NCBI GenBank assembly: GCA_015179125.1
Contig: WHVA01000189.1
Coordinates: 124,001-188,000, forward strand
Length of the DNA: 64,000 bases
From: Gautieria morchelliformis
Taxonomy: Eukaryota > Basidiomycota > Agaricomycetes > Gomphales > Gomphaceae
Direction of reading: 5' to 3'
Shown here: positions 33,607-42,759 of the stretch, piece after piece
Layout: each line of letters opens with the position of its first letter
How positions within the stretch are numbered: the stretch's first letter is position 1
The notes under the pieces: model-generated
The model's input: the letters and a program-made list of their open reading frames with translations, nothing else
Databases searched by the model: none
What the model was told of the DNA's origin: nothing
Program-made: the position numbers and the translations under genes

Positions 33607-35691
33607 CTATTTTTTTGCATCCCTAGCAGGAGCTGCTTCGGATTTTTCTTCCGTCTTCGCCGCACGGCCCTTGGCCTTTGCAGCGGAAGCGGAAGCTCGA
33701 GTGCAATCGCGAGCAACGTGACCTCCCTTGCCGCAGAAGAGGCAAAGGTTGTTGTCCATGCGACGCTGGCGTTCTACAGGGGTAAGTTTTCCATCCTTCC
33801 CAAGTTTGTCGGAAAGGTCTGGAGTGCTCTTCCGGGCGTTGGTGTTGGAACCAGAGGCCTGGTTATTGCAAGGGGTGGAGTTGTTGTTCCGGTTGCCGGA
33901 GTTGGATCCGGAACTGTTGTTGTTGTTTTTTCCAGAGTTGTTGTTTCCGGAATTAGTCTTCTTCTTGTCTTTGTCAGACTTCTTGTCGGAAGACTTGTCG
34001 TTCTTGCTCTGGGCGGAAGTTTCGCGAGCGATCTCAGAATGTCTTTCCCAGTAGCGTGAATCGATGGATTGGGCTAAATTGCGAAGGTCGGTAAGGGTGG
34101 CGGGTTTTCCGACGCGGGCAATTTCATCCTTGATCCGGGATGGCAAGCCCATGTAAAACTGGCATCGGAGTGCGGCTTCTCCCCATTGGACTTGAGGAGC
34201 GAGCTGCTGGAATGTGACCATTGTTACGACCGTTCATTTCCAACTTCCGACCTTCAGTTCCGGAACACTCTCCGCCCCTCCGATATTTCCGACATTCCAC
34301 CCATTGTTCTATTCCCTTGTTCTTTCGACTCTATTACTCGGACCCACCGGACCCGCTTCATCGTTCATCAAGACCATATATCCGGTCACCCTTGTAGTTC
34401 GTTGTCAGACATGTTTTCCCGACCCCTTGTCCTTTGCCATTGTTTTACCTTACCTTGAACCTCCCTTGTAGTCCTATTGTTCCCAATTAGTTAGTTCCCA
34501 TGCATTGTCTACTCGACTTCCGCTTCCCCGGAAATTGCTTAGTACTACCCCATTACCTGTTGTCTCAGCTCTTTGTATAAAAGCCTGTCATGCATGTCTG
34601 TTATTTTGCAATCAGATAATCACCTTCGATACTTGATTTTCTTCGCTCCATCTCCTGTTCTTAGCACAGCGAGTCTAGCAAGACCTCAGTCTATCCACCT
34701 TCCGTCTTCCGCCTCAATTCCGCCTCAAGTTCCGACCAACCTTCAGTTCAGTACATTCCGACTTCCGACCCATTTCCTAAATACCTAGGACAATAGTTCA
34801 TTGGGGGCGCAACCTACAAGTTGAAGCCGCTGTCCTTTCCAGTTCCGACTTAGCGGAAATCTCGATACGTAACAATGATATATTTAGCTATCTTATGAGT
34901 GTCTTTCATACGAAGCTTATCGAGTTCATTTTCCGCATCGGCTTCCATATCAAATGGTCCGAAGTTGCTGCGGAGTTCAGAAACGAAGTTGTGGTAATCG
35001 TTGGCCCAGTCGACGAGAGCGAACAGATCCATGAGGGCGGGTTCGAAGTAGTCAAGAGCCGTGCCTCGGAGATAGGAAAGGGCGTAATTGACCTTTCGTT
35101 CGTCATCGGGAAAGGCGTCGGGACGATCACGGAAGTTGAGTTGAAGCTGGACCAGAAATGGCTGGAGCTTCTTGGGGTCGGAACCGTCGAATTGATCTGG
35201 TTCGCGGACCTTTGTCTTGGGGCGTGGTGGTGCTTGGGCCAGGCGCTGGAGTTGTCTGGCTAGCACGGCGATGGCTTGTGCAAGATCTGGAACTGGCGCG
35301 GGCGGAACTGGGTTGGCGGGAATCTGAGGTGGGATTGGAGGTGGAGGACCGCCTGGGGGACCGCCGGGTGGGCCGCCATGAGGCCGCCTGGAGGTGGTCC
35401 TGGTGGAGGTGGTGGTGGTGGAGCTGGGCGTCGGAATGACGCTGCTGTTTGTTCACTGCTGCTACTCGTCGAGTTTCCATCATAGTCGGGATTGTCGTTG
35501 GGATTAGCGTCAGGATTAGCGTCGGGAACTTCTTCGAAGCGTTGCGGAATAGCATCGGAGAGCTCATCGTCGGCACGAGAGCTGCCGGAGGGTTCCGCAT
35601 GTCTTGGTGCTGTGGATCTAAGACTGCCAAAATAAGAGAGAGCTTCGACAGCTCCTGCTCGAGCTGAAGTAGCTGTGGTATGAGGAGGCAT
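33607..35691 (-). pseudogene. gag: Gypsy 3 gag, split by an inverted solo LTR
   Basis: The N-terminal part (34875-35691) is Pro/Gly-rich (PAPPPPPPPGPPPGG) and leads into a Retrotrans_gag-like domain (FDGSDPKKLQPFLVQLQLNF, ALSYLRGTALDYFEP). After the 653-bp LTR the frame resumes (VTFQQLAPQVQWGEAALRCQF), has an Asn/Ser/Lys-rich linker (NSGNNNSGKNNNN), and ends with a CCHC knuckle CLFCGKGGHVARDC (near 33730-33770). One frameshift lies near 35260. Upstream sits the self-complementary primer-binding site. Confidence 0.8.
34222..34874 (+). mobile_element. Solo LTR of the Gypsy 3 family, inverted inside gag
   Basis: 653 bp, starts TGTTACGACC and ends TACGTAACA, about 95% like 35725-36378 but in opposite orientation. 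It interrupts gag between AKYI and VTFQQL. The flanks ACCAT and ATGAT agree at only three of five positions, which could be a decayed duplication. TATA box GTATAAAAG near 34574. Confidence 0.85.
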
Positions 35692-35711
35692 AGCGATAGT
35701 TATCGGGTGGG

Positions 35712-35722
35712 AATCAGATAAT
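35712..35722 (-). promoter_or_regulatory. Self-complementary primer-binding site of Gypsy 3
   Basis: Two nt after the 5' LTR the element sense strand reads ATTATCTGATT, the exact complement of AATCAGATAAT at the predicted first 11 nt of the transcript (35978-35988). This is the layout of Tf1/sushi-type self-priming, where the mRNA 5' end folds back and primes minus-strand synthesis. No TGG-type tRNA site is present. Confidence 0.65.
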
Positions 35723-35724
35723 AC

Positions 35725-36378
35725 TGTTACGTATCAAGATTTCCGCTAAGTCGGAACTGGAAAGGACAGCGGCTTCAACTTGTAGGTTGCGCCCCCATGA
35801 ACTATCGGCCTAGGTATTTCGGAAATGGGTCAGAAGGTGGAATGTACTGAACTGAAGACTCGTCGGAACTTGGGGCGGAATTGAGGCGGAAGACGGAAGG
35901 CTGAGAGACTGAGGTCTTGCTAGACTCGCTGTACTAAGAACAGGAGATGGAGCGAAGGAAATCAAGTATCGAAGGTGATTATCTGATTGCAGAATAACAG
36001 ACATACATGACAGGCTTTTATACAAAGAGCTGAGACAACAGGTAATGGGGTAGTACTAAGCAATTTCCGGGGGAAGTGGAAGTCGAGTAGACAATGCGTG
36101 GGAACTAACTAATCGGGAAACAATGGGACTACAAGGGGGGTTCAGGGTAAGGTAACACAATGGCAAAGGACAAGGGGTTGGGAAAACATGTCTGACAACA
36201 AACTACAAGGGTGACTGGATATGTGGTCTTGATGAATGATGAAGCGGGTCCGGTGGGTCCGAGTAATAGAGTCGAAAGAACAAGGTAATAGAACAATGGG
36301 CAGAATGTCGGAAATATCGGAGGGGCGGAAGGTGTTGCAGAACTGAAGGTCAGAAGTCGGAAATGAATGGTCGTAACA
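35725..36378 (-). repeat. 5' LTR of Gypsy 3
   Basis: 654 bp. In element orientation it runs TGTTACGACC...TACGTAACA. TATA box GTATAAAAG (plus-strand complement at 36015-36023). The predicted transcript start, about 34 nt downstream, falls on AATCAGATAAT (35978-35988). The flank 36379-36383 is ATAGT. Confidence 0.88.
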
Positions 36379-37656
36379 ATAGTCGGCCACTACGGCCATC
36401 TGAAGACTTCGAACTACGTTCGAAGAGCATATTGGTGGCCGGGCATGAGCCCAGACATAGAAGTGTTCTGCACATCGTGCGCGAGGTGTCAGATGATGAA
36501 AACCGGACCACAATGGCCCAAAGGCCTACTACACAGCCTACCCATTCCGGATAGGCCGTGGCAGTTGATTGGCATCGACTTCATGGGGCCTCTGCCCAAA
36601 TACAACGACTGTGACTACCTGATGGTAGTCATCGACCGACTAACGTCGCTCGTACACCTCGTACCAACCACGATGAGCGTGTCAGCCAAGGGAGTAGCCT
36701 GGCTGTTTCTGAAGGAGGTCGTTTGACTCCATGGAGTTCCCAACTCCATCATCTCGGACAGAGACTCGAAGTTCACGTCGATCTTCTGGCATGAACTACA
36801 GCGACTCATGGGGACTAAGCTCCTCATGTCAACTGCCTTCCATCCCCAAATGGATGAAGCCACCGAGCGGGCAAACCGCTCGATCAGCCAGATATTGCGC
36901 GCGGTCATCAGAGATGATCAGAAGGATTGGGCATTGAAATGCCCAATGGTTGAGGTCGCCCTCAACAGCAACATCAGCGCAACCACAGGGTTCACACCTT
37001 TCGAGCTGAACCACGGCTATATGCCGCGGATAGACCTCCCCATAGCCGTGGACACCCCGTTCAAGGGGGTAGCCCGGTTCGCACATCAGGCAAAATGGAA
37101 CCTGATGGCGGCACACGATGCAATCATAGAGCATCGAGTGACGCAAACGTTTCATGCAAACAAGAAACGTATGGTGAGCGACAGGTACGCGGCCAACGAC
37201 CGCATCTACCTTTCGACACAAAACCTAACTCTCCCGAAAGGAAGAGCCAGAAAACTAGTCCCGTGGTACATTGGACCGTATCGCGTCGTTGAGGCTCACA
37301 ACGACGCCTCGACGGTGACCCTTGATCTTCCCGACAAGCTGAAAAGCCGTCGCATTTCACCGGTCTTCCATTCAAGCCTCGTACGGCGATACGAGGCTAA
37401 CAACGACGAATTGTACCCTCGTCATGAGGCCAAGTCATTTTATGACTTCGGAGCGAATGACAACGAGGAGTGGCTCGTCGACGAGATTATCGCACATCGA
37501 TGGATAAACTCGATGGACCTGGAGTTTCAGGTCCGTTGGACCCTAGGCGACGTGACATGGGAACCCATGTCGTCCTGCAAGGACCTTGAAGCCCTAGATA
37601 TCTATCTAGAGCTTCGGGGGGTGAGCAAGCCACGTGACCTCCCCAGACGCAGCTAG
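36379..37656 (+). pseudogene. Element A integrase with chromo-like C-terminus
   Basis: Zinc region end (HYGHLKTSNYVRR, CTSCARCQ), DDE core (GIDFMGPLP, SDRDSKF, EATERANRS), GPY/F (YIGPYRV) and a chromo-shadow-like end (DLEFQVRWTLGDVTWEP). The TGA at 36724-36726 corresponds to CGA in element B, so a C-to-T change broke the frame. Otherwise the frame is open to TAG at 37654-37656. Confidence 0.85.
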
Positions 37657-37791
37657 ACATGTCTGTCACGTGCAGACCATGTGATGCGCCAGCCACGGCG
37701 CGGTTAAATTTTCACCTCGGATCTTTCCAAGGGTGCATCGCTGGAAGCCTACCCCCATCATCCCCACAAAGATGATGCCCCCAAAGATGGG

Positions 37792-39755
37792 ATGGACATT
37801 GATCCGTCAACGTCCACAACGCAAGCAACGTCCCCGAGACAGGGGGCCGCAGATATTCTCCGTGCTCCAGTAGACCAGGAGCACTGGATGATCATGGGAT
37901 GGGAGGACGCCTCGCCATCGTCCACCCAGACGATTGTGCAACGTGTGCGGACTACGCCGCACACTTAAGGGCCGTGACAGGCACCCGCAAGGTCAAATTG
38001 CGGGACGAAGACATCGGCGACACCGTCGATGCAGCCTGGGGATGGCTCCCAAGGGGCATTGCGCGTGACGCGCGAGAAGAGCTCCTCTGGGACATCCACG
38101 ACCTCAAAAAAGAGGTCAAGGAGTTGGAACGCGTGGTTGAAGACCATGACGATGCACTCGAAGCTGAGCATGCCAAAATAAAAGAGCTCGAGGAGCAGCT
38201 GAGCACAGCCCAGCTCCAGCTCAAGTTCGCCCACGCTGCCTCAAAAAGTCTGCGACATGACCCGGCCACGGACCCAGTGGCCGGGCCGTCATCACCTCGC
38301 GCGACGGTGCCTTTGCCAGCCCGCGCAACATCGGGGCTAACGTCCCGATTGTCGGCGCCAACCCCGACGAGGACAATGATGGAAGGGCATAGCACGCCTT
38401 CCGACTCTGCGTACGGCGTCCCAGAAGGATGGGAGTCAGACTCGTCCATCTGGAAGACGTACGACCCGGAAAGGGCACAGCGGCTGGCAGAGCAGCCAAA
38501 GAAAAAGCGCAAGAAATTGCGCGGCACCCCCAACACCGTCAATGGGCTAGCCATTGCGAGGGAAAGCGCGATTAGCGCTTACCTAGCGGCATCATCGTCG
38601 CACACTATCAGCGACCCCGCCCTTCAACGGCGGATAGCACAGGTCAAGGCCCAGTACATCGGGCCTGGCGTGGCCCTGCCTCCACCGGCAGGGACAGTTC
38701 ACCCTCCCTACCCGGGGGAGGGGACGCTCATCCCACTTGGAGATCCACCGATCTCCGAGATAGGCCTCCTACCACGGCCGGTAGGGAAGGCCCAACAGCG
38801 TCGTACTCACTGGTACGACGTCTGCCCACTCGACGACCCACGCTTCGTCGAACTCCTAGCGCGGGCAAAAGAAACGCCACAGCTCGCGCGTACGCGCGAG
38901 ATGATCGGCGTATTTAAACGCATCGAGCGTGAACAACGCGCTCGCAATCCCAAAAGGGATTGTCTCGTGATAGCGGGCGGTACCCCGCACGATATCACGG
39001 CCATCCTAAAGGGTTGGATACACAACCCTGAAGGAATCCCATCAGCCATCCATGACAACGCAGATGGCACCTTCAACCTAGACGACATGGACGTCTGGAT
39101 GTGGTTGAAGGCCCTTGCACCCCGGGTCAAAGGGGTCGCATCACCTCTCAGGGCGAGGCTACTCAACCTATTCGGCTCGACAGACCAATGGTCGAGCCTC
39201 GTCGACGCCAGGGAAGTGCTGACGCCTCAGAGCACCACCCTGCAGCTCTCCATCACGGGCCCATTCCCCGTGGGGGGCCAAGCCGGCCCTGACATCCCCC
39301 TCGCCGAGATCACAAGATGGTTGGCCCGCTACGTGGGGGTCACTGGCAAGCGAGTGGCATGCATTGAACACTATGTTCAATGCAGCATCACCGGCGCGGC
39401 ATTCAGTGCTGCCGCCTGCAAGGGCCAACAAAAGGTCCTCGAGACCAGCCATGTGAGGGCCGCGGTGCTGCAACCCCTCACTCACGCTCAGCTCGACCAA
39501 GAGCTGGCGCGCTTCCGGCCCCCTCCTCAGACTGAGGACCCAGCCGTTGAGGCCATGCTCCGCAAGGACGCTGGCCTCATCACCCAAGCGGATACCGCCG
39601 CTAGTGGTGAGGCTGACCAGCCTCACCCAATCACCACCGATGATGCGGAGGTGCCCCCGGAGGAGTCACGTGCTCCACCGGCCCCGTACGACGACGACAT
39701 CATCGTATCAGCCACTCTAGAGGACTCCATTATGGATGACCTCTATGAGTCATAG
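37792..39755 (+). CDS. Element A post-pol ORF (gag-like, coiled coil), one frameshift
   Basis: The main frame 37899-39755 encodes 618 residues. A shorter in-phase start (MDIDPSTSTTQATS) lies at 37792 but in another frame, so a frameshift near 37890 probably separates the true N-terminus. Features: coiled coil (LKKEVKELERVVEDHDDAL...KIKELEEQLSTAQ), a Ser/Pro linker, a basic patch (KKKRKKLRG), then a globular part (DDMDVWMWLKALAPRVKG, LARYVGVTGKR) and an acidic tail. No zinc knuckle or enzyme motif. Position between integrase and 3' LTR, size and coiled coil suggest a Gag-type structural protein; I do not recognise the family. Confidence 0.6.
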
Positions 39756-39788
39756 TTGACCCCTATAGTTGTCTATAGAGGGGGAGGG

Positions 39789-40003
39789 TGTAAATAACCT
39801 ATGTATCTACATGTACAATAGTTATTACATAATCCCAGTGGGCCCCTTAGGGACCCACTGTATAGTTTATGCGTGGGAACCGGACAGTGGTCCCCATCGC
39901 ATCTTACTCTTACCTGTCACTATGTAGCATTCAGAATACCACTCATTGGTCAAGTTCTGAAGTGCCCTTGTGATACAAGGTCCTAAGATCGACATCCTTT
40001 ACA
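39789..40003 (+). repeat. 3' LTR of element A
   Basis: 215 bp, begins TGTAAATAACC after the purine tract AGAGGGGGAGGG (39777-39788) and ends CATCCTTTACA. It abuts integrase codons of element C. Confidence 0.7.
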
Positions 40004-40756
40004 CGTGCTAACCAGACCTTGGAACAGTACCTCAGGAGTTACTGCAACTATCAGCAGTCCAACTGGGCTTCGCTCCTTCCCCTAGCCGAGTTCGCTTACA
40101 ACAATGCGCCTAGCGCAACCACTGGTATATCCCCGTTCTTGCTAACAAGGGTTACCACCCGAACCTCGCGGTTCACCCGAGCATGACCTCGCCTCGGCAC
40201 AAGCTCAAGACTTCGTGGTTGACCTGGACGAGCTTCACCAAGAACTTCACCGCACCATCCTCGAGGCTCAGAAGACCTACCAAGCCTCGGCCGATGTTCA
40301 TCGCAAGCCCGCCCCTGATTTCCAAGTAGGATCCCTCACATTTGTAAAGGCACAGTACTTCAGGACAACTCGGCCCACCAAGAAGTTCGCCGAGAAGTTC
40401 TTGGGTCCTTTTGAGATCATTTCCCGAGCGGGTACTCACTCCTTCACCCAGTATTCCATGTATCCATGCTCGAACCAGCCCCGCCCAACACCATCCCGAA
40501 CCGAGTTCAGCCTCCTCCGCCCCCAGTCATCATCGATGGCGAACCCGAGTTCGAAGTCTCAGAAATCCTCGACTCCAAGATCGATAATAGACGGAAGAGC
40601 TGCAAACTGCTCTATCTCGTTCGGTGGACTGGTTACGAAGGTACCGACGAAGAATCCTCGTGGATCCTCGCTTCCGATCTTGATCATACCTTGGAGCTGG
40701 TCACTGACTTCCACGAGTCTTATCCAGGCAAGCCGGGACCTTTGACTGCTCTATGA
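40004..40756 (+). pseudogene. Element C integrase end and chromodomain
   Basis: The integrase C-terminal part ([19 protein letters not shown], then a frameshift near 40140; VDLDELHQELHRTILEAQKTYQ; FLGPFEIISRAG) is followed by a proline linker and the chromodomain (GEPEFEVSEILDSKID, LLYLVRWTGYEGTDEESSW), stop at 40754-40756. At least two frameshifts. Confidence 0.8.
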
Positions 40757-40876
40757 TCCTTTCCTTGTTTAACCCCCATGACCCCCAGTAGTTAGATAAC
40801 AAAAAATCCTCGCAATCGAACAACAAACAAAAAGAAAAGAAAAACACCAAGAAATTACATTATTCCCTTAGTTAGT

Positions 40877-41895
40877 TTACTCCAACATCCTCATATCTTC
40901 CCCCTCGCTTCCCTCGCTATTCTCGCACGACTCCTCCTCATTACTACTACTACTTCGCTCCACTAGACCCCCATGTCCCCCATAGCTCGCCAAATCCCTC
41001 GCCACCTGCATCCGCTTCAGATAGTTCCGCCGCCTCCTTATCCTCATGAATTCCACGTCCGCCCTGTTCATCCTATCATTTGCCGCCCTAAACTCCCCCA
41101 ACAACTCACAAACCCTCTCCCCAACCTCGCCAACCTTCTGTCCCACATCCCTCACCGCCGCTATCAACTCCCTCATCTCAGCACTTCGCTCCGACCTTTT
41201 CGTTTTCTTGTCCTTCTTCGCCCTCCACCTTCCTCGACCTCGGTTTCCTTTCCCTCACTCTGCCTCCTCACCTCCTCAACCTCGCTCCCCTCAGCCTCCT
41301 TTCCCTTCTCCTCGCTCAACCTCGCTTCCATCCGCTCCACCCTCACCTCCAAGTTTCGCTCGACCCAATCACTTGAGTCATCGTCGTTTTCAACATCGTC
41401 CCGAACCTTGGTCTCTTTCTTCGGCCTCGGTCCGTCCTCGCTGTCCTCACTCCTCGCCCACTTCCTGCCCACCTCGCTCGCCTGACCTTTCCCTGGTTCA
41501 CCTTGCTGCGACTACCATGGGCTATACTACAGCCCAAAGATCGCATCCTGCACCACACGCAGGCACCCTGGTCGGCGAGGCCGAAGTCGAGGCTAACGGC
41601 CCAAAGGCACGTATAGTCGCGCTCTTCGCAGCGCACGCACCTCGCCTCGGCCTTGGTCGCGAGTTGCCACTCACAAGGTCCTCCGTCGGCGAGCTTGTAC
41701 CCGTATAGGGACAAGTCTGTGGGGTGGTACGAGAACAGCATGCGTTTATACTACACAAGTCAGCAGCGTCCATGACGAGACTATGACGGTACTCACCTTC
41801 TTGCCTTTCGGCCCTTCCTGCCACGGCTCCCGCATATCTATGGCCCCCGCATCCTCGATGGGCCACGGTACCACCTCGGGTTGAACCTCGGGCAT
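40877..41895 (-). pseudogene. Second antisense Zn2Cys6-like gene, in element C
   Basis: Minus strand. Exon 1 is 41797-41895 (33 codons, starting MPEVQPEVV). The intron is 41751-41796 (GTGAGT...TGTGTAG, 46 nt). Exon 2 continues from 41750. It encodes six cysteines spaced CX2CX6CX15CX2CX6C (CVRCEERDYTC ... CVWCRMRSLGC), like the cluster in the Gypsy 3 antisense gene but with a longer middle loop. Then come a charged region (SEDSEDGPRPKKETKVRDD, ARLSEEKGKEAEG), a basic KRKGRSE patch and a helical C-terminus (MRELIAAVRDVGQKVGEVGE) ending in an acidic tail at 40877. Two one-base frameshifts (near 41490 and 41180) break it. Its position, between chromodomain and 3' LTR and convergent with pol, is the same as in Gypsy 3. 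Confidence 0.65.
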
Positions 41896-42173
41896 AACCT
41901 CACCCAGGGACCATCCTCCTCAGACAGCAGGGTCTGGTCGAACGCGTTATTCACACTGCTTTCCTCAATAGCAGAGTTGAATAGTGGTTGAGGGCGCACC
42001 ATATTCGTTGGCACTTGGGTTTGCTGCCTCCTACCCAGCCTTTTATCTAACCTCGGCTACGATTTAAGCTTTGCCTTTCCGCTACTTAACATTGGGCCGG
42101 GATCTAGATTCAAGGATAGGCGAACCTTGTTCATATTACGGCCTCAAGGGTCTTGGCCATAAGGGGGGGATAC

Positions 42174-42722
42174 TGTAAGAACCCGCCTTTGGCCGGTTAC
42201 TTACCGGTATAACCTTTCTTCCGAGCCCGAGCCTTGTGATACTCGTGCCCAAGTACTGGTGATTCTAATCCCGCACCCAAGCCCGAGCTAGAGCTAGAGC
42301 TCATATCCAACTCTGACCCCATGCCCGAATCCCCTTAGTTACTGATTCCGCTCCATCACGCATCATTCGTATATTACCTCACCCTGACCTCGCCCTGACC
42401 TTCCCCCGCATTTGCTCGCCCCTGACTCGTACCCTCGCTCGTATATAAACCCCCTTGTATGCATTCCTACTCCTCAGTCTGAAAATCAACTATGTATACT
42501 TTGATTCCTAGTTAGTTTCTAAGCCTTGCCCCCTAAGCCAAACCTCGCCTCTTATTCGTTTGCCTCCGAAGTTGGGACTCGTGCGTAGGGTTGGTGCAGC
42601 ACATAAGCTGAAGCCTAGTCCCTCTCGGACTTCCCTATCAGAACCTCACCCCGTAACCTCGGACCGTACCTCGGGTTTCGCCCCCGAGCTTGGCCAACCT
42701 TACGAAGGATCGTATCGTAACA
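42174..42722 (+). repeat. 3' LTR of element C
   Basis: 549 bp, from TGTAAGAACCCGCC to ATCGTATCGTAACA. TATA box GTATATAAACC near 42440. It follows a purine tract and abuts element B at 42723. Confidence 0.75.
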
Positions 42723-42759
42723 CCCCCGGCTTAAGTCCAGTATCAGGACAGCGGCCACG

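Larger units (their letters stand above)
28408..36378 (-). mobile_element. Gypsy 3: chromovirus with an antisense Zn2Cys6-like gene
   Basis: The element runs minus-ward from a 654-bp 5' LTR (35725-36378) through gag, protease, RT, RNase H, integrase and chromodomain to 29908. An antisense gene (28692-29701), a purine tract (AGAAGGGAGA, about 28576-28585) and a truncated 3' LTR (28408-28571) follow. A solo LTR of the same family sits inverted in gag (34222-34874). The 5' LTR abuts integrase sequence of element A at 36379; the other side is fused to Gypsy 2, so the 3' flank has been rearranged or deleted. Confidence 0.85.
36379..40003 (+). mobile_element. Element A: 3' half of a Gypsy element with a post-pol ORF
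   Basis: Starts abruptly inside integrase at the Gypsy 3 LTR boundary and ends with a 215-bp 3' LTR. Closely related to element B at 45700-46576 (estimated above 90% identity). It lies inside the integrase of element C: right after its LTR (40004) the C sequence CGTGCTAACCAGACCTTGG resumes as RANQTL. Confidence 0.8.
40004..42722 (+). mobile_element. Element C: 3' part of a chromovirus with antisense gene
   Basis: The sequence resumes in integrase ([20 protein letters not shown]), runs through the chromodomain, then an antisense gene, a purine tract (AAGGGGGGGATAC, 42161-42173) and a 549-bp LTR. It resembles Gypsy 3 in protein sequence and layout. Its 5' half is missing. Confidence 0.8.
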
